The notes under the pieces: model-generated
Seen by the model: only the letters and a program-made list of their open reading frames with translations
Told to the model about the DNA's origin: nothing
Database searches by the model: none
In this document: one piece after another, positions 16,642 to 23,919 of the stretch
Numbering within the stretch: position 1 is the stretch's first letter
Layout of the letters: every line of letters begins with the position of its first letter
From: Streptomyces purpureus
GTDB taxonomy: Bacteria > Actinomycetota > Actinomycetes > Streptomycetales > Streptomycetaceae
Direction of reading: 5' to 3'
Assembly: GCF_014648195.1 (NCBI RefSeq)
Contig: NZ_BMQQ01000022.1
Location: 70,653-124,314 of the forward strand
Length of the DNA: 53,662 nt
Translations under genes and position numbers: made by a program

Positions 16642-18336
16642 ATGGCCCAGGTCCAGCGCATGTCCCGGTTGATGGTCAAGACACTGCGCGACGACCCGGC
16701 GGACGCCGAGACGCTCAGCCACAAGCTGCTCGTCCGCGCCGGATACGTCCGCCGCAACGCCGCCGGCATCTGGTCCTGGCTGCCGCTGGGCATGAAGGTC
16801 CTGGAGAACGTCTCGCGAGTGGTGCGCGAGGAGATGGACGCGATCGGCGCGCAGGAGGTCCTGCTGCCGGCGCTGCTGCCCAAGGAGCCGTACGAGGCGT
16901 CCGGCCGCTGGGAGGAGTACGGCGCCGAGCTGTTCCGCCTGAAGGACCGCAAGGGCGGCGACTACCTCCTCGGCCCGACCCACGAGGAGATCTTCACCCA
17001 GCTGGTCAAGGACCAGTGCACGTCCTACAAGGACCTGCCGGTGATCCTCTACCAGATCCAGACCAAGTACCGCGACGAGGCGCGTCCCCGTTCGGGCATC
17101 CTGCGCGGCCGTGAGTTCCAGATGAAGGACTCGTACTCCTTCGACACCACCGACGAGGGCCTGGCCGAGTCGTACGCGCTGCACCGCCAGGCGTACATCA
17201 AGATCTTCGACCGGCTCGGCCTCAAGCACAAGATCGTCTCCGCGATCTCGGGCGCCATGGGCGGCTCCGCCTCCGAGGAGTTCCTCGCCCCGGCCGCGGC
17301 CGGCGAGGACACCTTCGTCTACTGCCCCAACTGCGACTACGCCGCCAACACCGAGGCCGTGACCTTCAAGGCCGAGGCGGTCGACGGCTCGGCGGTCGGC
17401 CCGGTCGAGGAGCTGGACACCCCCGACACGCCGACCATCGAGACCCTCGCCGAGCACCTGGGCGTACCGGCCTCCGCCACGCTGAAGAACCTCCTGGTCA
17501 AGGTCGACGGCGAGATCGTGGCCGTCGGTGTCCCCGGCGACCGCGAGGTCGACCTCGGCAAGCTGGAGGACCACCTGTCCCCGGCCGTCGTCGAGATGGT
17601 CACCGCCGAGGACTTCGAGGGCCGCGAGGACCTGGTCCGCGGCTACGTCGGCCCGCAAGGCCTGGACAAGGTCCGCTACATCGCCGACCCGCGCGTCGCC
17701 CCGGGCACCGCGTGGATCACCGGCGCCAACAAGGCCGACAAGCACGCGAGGAACGTCGTCGCGGGCCGTGACTTCGAGGTCGACGACTACTTCGACGTCG
17801 TCGTGGTCGAAGAGGGCGACCCGTGTCCGAAGTGCGCCACCGGCCTGAAGCTGGACCGCGCGATCGAGATCGGCCACATCTTCCAGCTCGGCCGGAAGTA
17901 CGCCGATGCCTTCCAGCTCGACGTGCTCGGCCAGAACGGCAAGCCGGTCCGGGTCACCATGGGCTCGTACGGCGTCGGCGTCTCCCGCGCGGTGGCGGCG
18001 CTCGCCGAGCAGCACGCCGACGAGCAGGGCCTGTGCTGGCCCGCCGAGGTCGCCCCGGCCGACGTCCACGTCGTCGCCGCCGGCAAGGCGCTCCAGACCG
18101 AGCTGGCGCTCGAGGTCTCCGAGAAGCTGAAGGCCGCGGGGCTGCGCGTGCTGGTCGACGACCGGGCGGGCGTCTCCCCGGGCGTGAAGTTCACCGACGC
18201 CGAACTGATCGGCGTCCCGAAGATCCTGGTCGCGGGCCGCCGCTCGGCCGAGGGCGTCCTGGAACTCAAGGACCGCCGCACGGGCGAGCGCGAGGAACTC
18301 ACGGTCGACGAGGCGATCGCCCGCCTGAGCGCGTAG
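16642..18336 (+). CDS. proS: Prolyl-tRNA synthetase
   Basis: A 564-residue class II aminoacyl-tRNA synthetase charging tRNA-Pro. It is the bacterial type: motif 2 (TKYRDEARPRSGILRGREF) and motif 3 (GSYGVGVSRAVAALAEQ) flank an inserted YbaK-like editing domain at residues about 230-390 (HLGVPASATLKNLLVKV). A C-terminal anticodon-binding domain follows. The ATG at 16642 has CAGGAGAG upstream. A 16-bp stem hairpin follows the stop. Confidence 0.96.
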   Translation: MAQVQRMSRLMVKTLRDDPADAETLSHKLLVRAGYVRRNAAGIWSWLPLGMKVLENVSRVVREEMDAIGAQEVLLPALLPKEPYEASGRWEEYGAELFRLKDRKGGDYLLGPTHEEIFTQLVKDQCTSYKDLPVILYQIQTKYRDEARPRSGILRGREFQMKDSYSFDTTDEGLAESYALHRQAYIKIFDRLGLKHKIVSAISGAMGGSASEEFLAPAAAGEDTFVYCPNCDYAANTEAVTFKAEAVDGSAVGPVEELDTPDTPTIETLAEHLGVPASATLKNLLVKVDGEIVAVGVPGDREVDLGKLEDHLSPAVVEMVTAEDFEGREDLVRGYVGPQGLDKVRYIADPRVAPGTAWITGANKADKHARNVVAGRDFEVDDYFDVVVVEEGDPCPKCATGLKLDRAIEIGHIFQLGRKYADAFQLDVLGQNGKPVRVTMGSYGVGVSRAVAALAEQHADEQGLCWPAEVAPADVHVVAAGKALQTELALEVSEKLKAAGLRVLVDDRAGVSPGVKFTDAELIGVPKILVAGRRSAEGVLELKDRRTGEREELTVDEAIARLSA

Positions 18337-18355
18337 CCACGCCGCCGCGAAACGC

Positions 18356-18391
18356 CCGAGGGGCGGTGCCCGCAGGGGCACCGCCCCTCGG
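18356..18391 (+). terminator. Terminator hairpin of proS
   Basis: CCGAGGGGCGGTGCCC (18356-18371) and GGGCACCGCCCCTCGG (18376-18391) form a perfect 16-bp stem with a GCAG loop, 20 bases past the stop. Confidence 0.85.
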
Positions 18392-18471
18392 CGCGTCCGG
18401 ACCTGTCGCGCCGGTGGCCGTGGCGCCCGGGCGCGGCCCAGGGCGGCCCGCAGGGGGCTGCCGCGCCAAGA

Positions 18472-18720
18472 TCCCCAGGGCCGGCCGCCGCGGCAGCGAC
18501 CCTCGCCCATGCCGAGACGTGGGGCATCGCGGCCGGGGGCGTACGGCCCGCGAGGGCCTGCGCCGTCTGGATTCGAGAGCCGGCTGTCGGGGCAGCGACT
18601 CCCGCCCGCGCAGAGGCGTGTGGCCTCGCGGTGCCAAGGCAGCCCGCTCGCATCCCAGGGCCGACCGCCGCAGCAGCGACTCCTGCCCGCCCCGAGGCCC
18701 GCCTCGCCGCCCGGACGTAC
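18472..18720. repeat. Degenerate long repeats in the gap between convergent proS and the SPFH gene
   Basis: Three diverged copies of a unit centred on GGCCGNCCGCCGCGGCAGCGAC occur with their GCAGCGAC cores near 18492, 18591 and 18672, so the spacings are 99 and 81 bp. Similarity extends over about 55 bases each. The rest of the 410-bp gap holds the proS terminator and nothing that looks coding. Confidence 0.65.
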
Positions 18721-18746
18721 CGACCCGTGCCCCGCGGCGCCCTACC

Positions 18747-19709
18747 TCACGGCTCCTGACGACCCTCCGGGTCGGCCGCTGCGAGTGGTGGCTCCGGGGC
18801 CGCAGGGCCGCCCGGTTCGCCGGGGAGGGCTTCCGGGGCCGGGCCCGGTGGGGCCTCTGGGGCCATGGGCGGGAGGTCGCCGTCGCGCAGCAGCGGGGGT
18901 GCCGGGGCCGCGGGTGGCTCCGGGAGCGGCGACGCCGGCGCGGTCGGCGGTTGGCCCGCGCGTTCCAGGAACCGCAGCAGTTCCACCGGGATCGGCAGCA
19001 CCAGCGTGGAGTTCTTCTCCGCCGCCACCGCCATCACTGTCTGCAGCAGCCGCAGCTGGAGCGCCGACGGCGCGTCGGCCATCTGATGCGCCGCCTCCGC
19101 CAGCTTCTTCGACGCCTGGAGCTCCGCGTCCGCGTTGATCACCCGCGCCCGGCGCTCCCGGTCCGCCTCCGCCTGGCGGGCCATCGACCGCTTCATCGTC
19201 TCCGGCAGCGAGACGTCCTTGATCTCGACCCGGTCGATCTGCACGCCCCACCCGATGGCGGGGGAGTCGAGCATCAGCTCCAGGCCCTGGTTGAGCTTCT
19301 CGCGGTTGGACAGCAGATCGTCGAGGTCGCTCTTGCCGATGATCGACCGCAGCGACGTCTGCGCCATCTGCGAGACCGCGAACTTGTAGTCCTCGACCCG
19401 GACCAGCGCCTCCGCCGCGTCCACGACCTTGAAGTACACGACCGCGTCGACCCGGACCGTCACGTTGTCCCGCGTGATGCCCTCCTGCGCGGGCACAGGC
19501 ATCGTGACGATCTGCAGATTCACCTTGTGCAGCCGGTCCACCACCGGAACGATCATGGTGAAGCCGGGCCGGCGTACCTCGCCCATCAGCCGACCGAAAC
19601 GGAACACCACACCCCGCTCGTACTGCTTCACGACGCGCGCGGCGGCGCCCACATACACGGCAGCGGCTATTCCCACGCCTGCCGCCGCGGACAACAGCTC
19701 TTCGACCAT
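18747..19709 (-). CDS. SPFH/band-7 (slipin-type) membrane protein
   Basis: A 320-residue stomatin/prohibitin-homology protein. One N-terminal membrane helix (AGVGIAAAVYVGAAARVV) is followed by the SPFH domain (QYERGVVFRFGRL, RRPGFTMIVPVVDRLHKVNLQ, DNVTVRVDAVVYFKVVD) and a helical region with ERRARVINADAELQASKKL. These proteins oligomerise on the membrane and scaffold microdomains or proteases. The last 75 residues are Pro/Ala-rich and probably disordered. The ATG at 19709 is preferred to a GTG one codon upstream. It ends the minus-strand group that starts at 21659. Confidence 0.88.
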   Translation of the reverse strand: MVEELLSAAAGVGIAAAVYVGAAARVVKQYERGVVFRFGRLMGEVRRPGFTMIVPVVDRLHKVNLQIVTMPVPAQEGITRDNVTVRVDAVVYFKVVDAAEALVRVEDYKFAVSQMAQTSLRSIIGKSDLDDLLSNREKLNQGLELMLDSPAIGWGVQIDRVEIKDVSLPETMKRSMARQAEADRERRARVINADAELQASKKLAEAAHQMADAPSALQLRLLQTVMAVAAEKNSTLVLPIPVELLRFLERAGQPPTAPASPLPEPPAAPAPPLLRDGDLPPMAPEAPPGPAPEALPGEPGGPAAPEPPLAAADPEGRQEP

Positions 19710-19739
19710 CACGGCCCCCTGAGCTCCGAGCCGGGTGTT

Positions 19740-19766
19740 ACCCCTACCGTATGCCCGGTATGGGGT
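19740..19766 (-). terminator. Imperfect hairpin after the phosphotransferase-fold gene
   Basis: ACCCCTACCG and CGGTATGGGGT can pair with one unpaired base. It lies just past the stop at 19771 on the minus strand and before the SPFH start, so it could terminate the upstream gene. Confidence 0.4.
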
Positions 19767-19770
19767 GTTT

Positions 19771-20670
19771 CTACAGCCAGCCGGCGAACTCCAGCAGAAC
19801 CTCGCCTTCCTGACGGCGCCCGGCCGCCAGCGCGCGCGTGGCGCTCTCCACCGCGCGGAACAGCGTCCAGCCGCGCAGCCGCTCCGGGTCCAGCTCCAGC
19901 GAGTCCGCCAGCCGGTTCACCCGCCGCCGGGCCGCCGACGCGCCCGCCGAGGAGGCGACCAGGTCCTCCACCCGGTCCCGGACCAGCCGCGCCAGGTCGT
20001 AGGCCCGCTCGCCCACCAGCGGCTCCGGCCCGACCGCCAGCCACGGCGCGCGGTCCCCTCCGAGGACCTTGCCCTGCCGGAAGCAGCCGTGCAGCAGCAG
20101 CGTCTCGGGGGAGTGCGCGAGAAGCTCCTCGCGCGCCGCGAGCGCGGCCGCGACCAGCGAACCGGCCACCGGGTCCGCCGACCACGACGCCATCGCCCCG
20201 GCCATCGGCTCCGTACGCCCCGTCACCGACTCGAAGGAGTGGTCCGCCGGCGGCTCCACCCACAGCCGCCGTGCGATCCCCGCCGCCTCAAGGAGCGCCT
20301 TCGCCTCCGGGAGCGAACGCAGGGACACCTCCGGGTGCAGCCGTTCGAGCAGCAGCGACCCGTCCCGCAGCGCGGCCAGCAGCCGCACCGCCCCCCACCC
20401 GTTCCAGTGGGCCAGCGCGTCGCGCTCCCGCTCGGGCGCGGCGAACGGCGGGGCGATCTTCAGCGCGGCGGGCTCACCCTCCGCCGTACGGACGAGGATC
20501 ACCAGACTGCTCCGCCCGCCCGGGACCACCGTCCGCTCGGCCTCCACCTCGCCCAGGGAGAGCGACTCCCGGGCGAGGTCGGGCAGCCGCCCGAGCCATT
20601 CGGCAGCGGCCGCGTCCCCGTACGTCTCGCCGAGCACACGTGTCAGCCGCTGGGGCGGTTCGAGACCCAT
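19771..20670 (-). CDS. Aminoglycoside/hydroxyurea phosphotransferase-fold protein lacking catalytic residues
   Basis: A 299-residue protein with the overall layout of the APH(6)/hydroxyurea kinase family: a Gly-rich N-lobe strand, the ATP-anchoring Lys71 in AALKIA, and the C-lobe end LVGERAYDLARLVRDR. The catalytic loop normally written HGDLHPGN reads HGCFRQGK here, so the catalytic Asp is Cys196 and the metal-binding Asn is Lys201. The later metal-binding Asp (normally I-D-P) is Gly214 in AVGPEP. On this reading it is a pseudokinase and should not confer resistance by phosphorylation. The ATG at 20670 follows AAAGGGA; a GTG seven codons earlier is the alternative. Confidence 0.8.
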   Translation of the reverse strand: MGLEPPQRLTRVLGETYGDAAAAEWLGRLPDLARESLSLGEVEAERTVVPGGRSSLVILVRTAEGEPAALKIAPPFAAPERERDALAHWNGWGAVRLLAALRDGSLLLERLHPEVSLRSLPEAKALLEAAGIARRLWVEPPADHSFESVTGRTEPMAGAMASWSADPVAGSLVAAALAAREELLAHSPETLLLHGCFRQGKVLGGDRAPWLAVGPEPLVGERAYDLARLVRDRVEDLVASSAGASAARRRVNRLADSLELDPERLRGWTLFRAVESATRALAAGRRQEGEVLLEFAGWL

Positions 20671-20721
20671 ACGCGCGTTGTTCCCTTTCACAGCCTGGTC
20701 GGAGCCGGACCGGAGCCCGGC

Positions 20722-21138
20722 TCAGGCGCGCTCGGCGAGCCCAGGAAAGGCTACGCCGCTGCCGCGCCACCGCACGGCCCGCACCGCTGCCTCACGCAGC
20801 GCCGCTGCCGCGTCCCGCCGCAGGGGCCCCTCGGCGGCGCGTACGAGATCGGAGTACACCGCCGCGACCCGGTCCTCCAGGACGGCGGCCAGGCGCACCG
20901 CGGCGGCCGTGTCCGGCACCGGGAAGGGCAGCGCGTACGCCGCGAGGGCCGCCACCGGCTGCCCGCCCAGGTCCCGTACCGTCCGCCCCAGCGCGTCCCG
21001 CCGGGCCCGGTGACCGTCGTACGCCGCGGCCGCCTCCTTGCGGCGCTCCGCGCCGATCCGCCCGCCGACGACGCCGTAGCCGTACACGGCCGCGTGCTCT
21101 GCGGCCAGCGCCGCCTGCGCGGCGTCCAGGGCGCTCAT
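20722..21138 (-). CDS. DUF4439 ferritin-like domain protein
   Basis: A 138-residue protein predicted to be an all-helical ferritin-like bundle. It starts SALDAAQAALAAEHAAVYGYGVVGGRIG, the usual opening of DUF4439 proteins, with Glu-x-x-His-like residues in the first helix and an HRARRDAL motif in the second. Whether it binds metal is not known. Its ATG overlaps the stop of the upstream lipoprotein gene by four bases, so the two are coupled and may act together at the membrane. Confidence 0.85.
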   Translation of the reverse strand: MSALDAAQAALAAEHAAVYGYGVVGGRIGAERRKEAAAAYDGHRARRDALGRTVRDLGGQPVAALAAYALPFPVPDTAAAVRLAAVLEDRVAAVYSDLVRAAEGPLRRDAAAALREAAVRAVRWRGSGVAFPGLAERA

Positions 21139-21659
21139 GACCGCGCCCCGGTGTCCGTGAGGAGATACGCCTGCGCCGCGCACGACGCCGCGACCGAGGC
21201 CAGCAGCCGGGCGTACTCCGGCGGGGCGGAGAGCAGTGCGGCCGAATGGCCGTCGGCCGTCCGGCGGGCGGTCGCGGCGAGCTCCTCCAGCGCGGCGGCC
21301 GGATCGGCCGGTACGGGCGCGGTGGCCCCGGCCGGCCGGGTCGAGGGGGTGGGGGAGGCGGCCGGGCCGTCGGCGCCCAGCGCCTGCCGGTGCGCCGCCG
21401 CCGACGCGCGTAGCGGGGCCAGCCGGGCGGCCAGGGACGGATGCGCCCGGGTCACCGCGTCGTAACGTTCCATCAGCGCCGTGGCGCTCGCGGTCGCCCG
21501 GCGGCGCAGTGCCGCCTCCGCGCGGGCGGCGCGCTCGGCCGCGGACCTGCTCCGCCGCCCGCCCGGGCCGTCGGACGTACAGCCCGCCAGCAGTCCGGAC
21601 GCCGCGGCGGCGCCCGTCGCCAGCAGCGCGCGCCGGCGTGTCGTCCCCGTGCGCCCCAC
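21135..21659 (-). CDS. Putative Tat-type lipoprotein
   Basis: A 174-residue secreted protein. The N-terminus has RRRALLATG, a twin-arginine-like motif, then a hydrophobic segment and the lipobox LAGC. The mature part is Ala-rich and mostly helical. No named family is recognised. The GTG at 21659 has AAGGAG six bases upstream. It is the first gene of a minus-strand group with the DUF4439 protein, transcribed divergently from rimP. Confidence 0.8.
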   Translation of the reverse strand: MGRTGTTRRRALLATGAAAASGLLAGCTSDGPGGRRSRSAAERAARAEAALRRRATASATALMERYDAVTRAHPSLAARLAPLRASAAAHRQALGADGPAASPTPSTRPAGATAPVPADPAAALEELAATARRTADGHSAALLSAPPEYARLLASVAASCAAQAYLLTDTGARS

Positions 21660-21701
21660 GCGTCTCTCCTTCGGACCTCGGGAAGATCTTGGCGAAGATC
21701 A

Positions 21702-21723
21702 CCGCAGGCGAGCGTACCTGCGG
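21702..21723. promoter_or_regulatory. Inverted repeat in the divergent lipoprotein/rimP promoter region
   Basis: CCGCAGG (21702-21708) and CCTGCGG (21717-21723) have an 8-base spacer. It sits about 40 bases upstream of the lipoprotein start and 100 upstream of rimP. It could be an operator or a transcript hairpin; nothing favours either. Confidence 0.35.
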
Positions 21724-21823
21724 CTCGGTCGGAGGTGGACGGCAACACCCCTCGGGACCGGATACCCTTTGATCTGACACGCGACGATCCCACAACAGCA
21801 CACGCGGCCGAGGAGTCACCCGG

Positions 21824-22321
21824 ATGAGCACCACCCAGAGCGACAGGCTGCGCGGGCTGCTGGAGCCGCTCGTCAGTGCGATGGACCTGGATCTGGAAGA
21901 GATCGAGGTGTCCCGGGCCGGCCGGCGTCGTGTGCTGAGGATCGTCGTCGACTCCGACGAGGGCGTCGAGCTGGACGCATGCGCCGAGCTGAGCCGCGTG
22001 ATCTCCCAGAAGCTGGACGAGACCGACGCGATGGGCGACGAGGAGTACGTCCTCGAAGTCAGCTCCCCGGGCGCCGACCGCCCGCTCACCGAGCACCGCC
22101 ACTACGTACGCGCCACCGGCCGGCTGGCCAGGTTCCAGCTGCAGGCGGGTGAAGAGCTCGTGGCCAGGATCCTCACCGTCGACGACGAGGGAATCGATCT
22201 CGAAGTGCCCGGCGTGAAGGGGCGCAGGCCCACCGCCCGGCGGATCGAGTTCCCCGAGATCGCCAAGGCGCGTGTCGAGATCGAGTTCAACCGCAAGGAC
22301 AAGAAGGAAGAGGAGGCGTAG
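21824..22321 (+). CDS. rimP: Ribosome maturation factor RimP
   Basis: A 165-residue factor for 30S subunit maturation. It has the expected two domains, with the conserved VLEVSSPGADRPL segment joining them. The ATG at 21824 follows GAGGAG. It is the first gene of the rimP-nusA-ylxR-infB cluster and is separated from nusA by only two bases. Confidence 0.95.
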   Translation: MSTTQSDRLRGLLEPLVSAMDLDLEEIEVSRAGRRRVLRIVVDSDEGVELDACAELSRVISQKLDETDAMGDEEYVLEVSSPGADRPLTEHRHYVRATGRLARFQLQAGEELVARILTVDDEGIDLEVPGVKGRRPTARRIEFPEIAKARVEIEFNRKDKKEEEA

Positions 22322-22323
22322 CC

Positions 22324-23331
22324 GTGGACATCGACGTGAAGCTCCTGAGGGGCTTGGCACAAGAGAAGGAGATCCCCTTCGACCTGCTGGTCGAGGCGAT
22401 CGAGTCGGCCCTCCTCATCGCGTACCACCGCACGGAGGGCGCGCGCCGTCACGCCCGTGCCGTACTGGACCGGCAGACCGGCCATGTCACGGTGTGGGCC
22501 AAGGAGGACGCCGCCGACCTCGAAGAGGGCCAGGAGCCCAAGGAGTTCGACGACACGCCGTCGGACTTCGGCCGGATCGCCGCCAGCACCGCCCGCCAGG
22601 TCATCCAGCAGCGGCTGCGGGACGCCGAGAACGACGTCACCTTCGGCGAGTACGCCCGCCGTGAGGGCGACATCGTGGCCGGTCAGGTGCAGCAGGGCAA
22701 GGACCCCAAGAACGTCCTGGTCCGCCTCGACGACAAGCTCGAAGCGATCCTGCCGGTGCAGGAGCAGGTGCCGGGCGAGGAGTACACGCACGGTCTGCGG
22801 CTGCGTACGTACGTCGTCCGGGTCGCCAAAGGTGTCCGCGGTCCGTCCGTCACCCTTTCGCGCACCCACCCCAATCTGGTGAAGAAGCTCTTCGCGCTCG
22901 AGGTGCCGGAGATCGCCGACGGCAGTGTCGAGATCGCCGCCATCGCGCGCGAGGCCGGACACCGCACCAAGATCGCGGTGCGGGCCACCCGTGCGGGTCT
23001 CAACCCCAAGGGCGCCTGCATCGGCCCGATGGGCAGCCGTGTGCGTAATGTCATGGCCGAGCTGCACGGCGAGAAGATCGACATCGTGGACTGGTCCGAC
23101 GACCCGGCCGAGATGGTCGCCAACGCCCTCTCCCCGGCCCGGGTCTCCAAGGTGGAGGTCGTCGACCTGTCGACGCGCTCCGCCCGGGTGACCGTGCCCG
23201 ACTACCAGCTGTCGCTGGCCATCGGCAAGGAGGGCCAGAACGCCCGCCTCGCCGCGCGCCTCACCGGCTGGCGCATCGACATCCGCCCCGACACCGAGCA
23301 GCCCGCCGGGCAGGACGCCGAGCGGGACTGA
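22324..23331 (+). CDS. nusA: Transcription termination/antitermination factor NusA
   Basis: A 335-residue RNA polymerase-binding factor. An N-terminal polymerase-binding domain is followed by an S1 domain (residues about 115-190), then two KH domains with GPMGSRVRNVMAEL and AIGKEGQNARLAARL. It lacks the C-terminal acidic repeats of the E. coli protein, as is usual in Actinobacteria. The GTG start lies two bases after the rimP stop. Confidence 0.96.
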   Translation: MDIDVKLLRGLAQEKEIPFDLLVEAIESALLIAYHRTEGARRHARAVLDRQTGHVTVWAKEDAADLEEGQEPKEFDDTPSDFGRIAASTARQVIQQRLRDAENDVTFGEYARREGDIVAGQVQQGKDPKNVLVRLDDKLEAILPVQEQVPGEEYTHGLRLRTYVVRVAKGVRGPSVTLSRTHPNLVKKLFALEVPEIADGSVEIAAIAREAGHRTKIAVRATRAGLNPKGACIGPMGSRVRNVMAELHGEKIDIVDWSDDPAEMVANALSPARVSKVEVVDLSTRSARVTVPDYQLSLAIGKEGQNARLAARLTGWRIDIRPDTEQPAGQDAERD

Positions 23332-23340
23332 GACGTGGCT

Positions 23341-23365
23341 CCGGCCGGGCGGACCGCCCGGCCGG
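23341..23365 (+). terminator. Hairpin after nusA
   Basis: CCGGCCGGGCGG (23341-23352) and CCGCCCGGCCGG (23354-23365) are perfectly complementary arms; the real loop needs a few of the central bases. It lies nine bases after the nusA stop and would reduce readthrough into ylxR. Confidence 0.65.
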
Positions 23366-23386
23366 GGGCGCGGGAATAGATCCCGG

Positions 23387-23492
23387 GGTGGTCACGTTGT
23401 GCCACCACAGGATCACGTGATCTTTTTGAGCCATCATCTGTTCGATTTTTACCCCAAAGGGGTGAGGTCGGTACGGGGAGGTAGACTTAAGC
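23387..23492 (+). promoter_or_regulatory. A+T-richer promoter region of ylxR-infB with a 12-bp palindrome
   Basis: This is a local drop in GC. GGTGG/CCACC (23387-23391, 23402-23406) can form a small stem. GATCACGTGATC (23411-23422) is a perfect palindrome followed by five T residues. CCCCAAAGGGG lies at 23453-23463. A possible -10 box TAGACT at 23482-23487 is so close to the GTG at 23493 that a transcript from it would be leaderless. No good -35 box is seen. Confidence 0.45.
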
Positions 23493-23771
23493 GTGTCTGG
23501 CCGGACGCATGCCCGCGCATGCCCTGAGCGAACCTGTGTGGGATGCCGGGAGCGAGCGGCCAAGCGCGATCTGCTGCGCATCGTGGCGATCGAGGGCATA
23601 TGTGCCCCCGATCCTCGCGGTACGCTGCCCGGCCGGGGTGCGTACCTGCACCCCGCATCGGTCTGTCTCGACCTGGCGGTCCGCCGCCGCGCGTTCCCGA
23701 GGGCCTTCAAGGTCCCGGGCCCGCTCGACACCGCGGAACTGCGGCAGGTCCTCGAGACGGCAGCACGGTAG
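23493..23771 (+). CDS. ylxR: YlxR (DUF448) RNA-binding protein
   Basis: A 92-residue basic protein with the family signature PERTCVGCRERAAKRDLLRIV, then GRGAYLHP and the downstream basic helix. YlxR proteins bind RNA and have been linked to RNase P modulation in other bacteria. It is encoded between nusA and infB, the standard position. The start is GTG at 23493; GGGGAGG 11 bases upstream is a distant Shine-Dalgarno. Confidence 0.92.
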   Translation: MSGRTHARACPERTCVGCRERAAKRDLLRIVAIEGICAPDPRGTLPGRGAYLHPASVCLDLAVRRRAFPRAFKVPGPLDTAELRQVLETAAR

Positions 23772-23836
23772 GAAAGAACGGCACGGAACACCCCGTGCGG
23801 TCAGGTACCTCGCGAGTTGGAAGTAGGTCGAGATTG

Positions 23837-23881
23837 CGATGAGCACTCGATGAGTACGCGATGAGTACGCCCATGAAGTAG
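23837..23881 (+). promoter_or_regulatory. Chain of three tiny overlapping ORFs in the infB leader (11-bp tandem repeat)
   Basis: The unit CGATGAG recurs at 23837, 23848 and 23859, an exact 11-bp period. It produces three short frames: ATG at 23839 (four codons, MSTR), ATG at 23850 (MSTR) and ATG at 23861 (MSTPMK). Each TGA overlaps the next ATG as ATGA. The last ends TAG at 23879-23881, 38 bases before the infB start. Only a weak purine-rich stretch precedes the first ATG. Confidence 0.55.
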
Positions 23882-23885
23882 CGAC

Positions 23886-23906
23886 GGTCCGGCGGTAACC
23901 CGGACC
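23886..23906 (+). promoter_or_regulatory. Hairpin immediately upstream of the infB ribosome-binding site
   Basis: GGTCCGG (23886-23892) pairs with CCGGACC (23900-23906) across seven bases. The infB Shine-Dalgarno (AAAAGGAG) begins three bases later. The stem could affect ribosome access. Confidence 0.45.
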
Positions 23907-23919
23907 TAAAAGGAGCGAA

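Noticed and set aside
19771..20670. Functional aminoglycoside-resistance kinase
   Set aside because: The catalytic Asp, metal-binding Asn and metal-binding Asp are all replaced.
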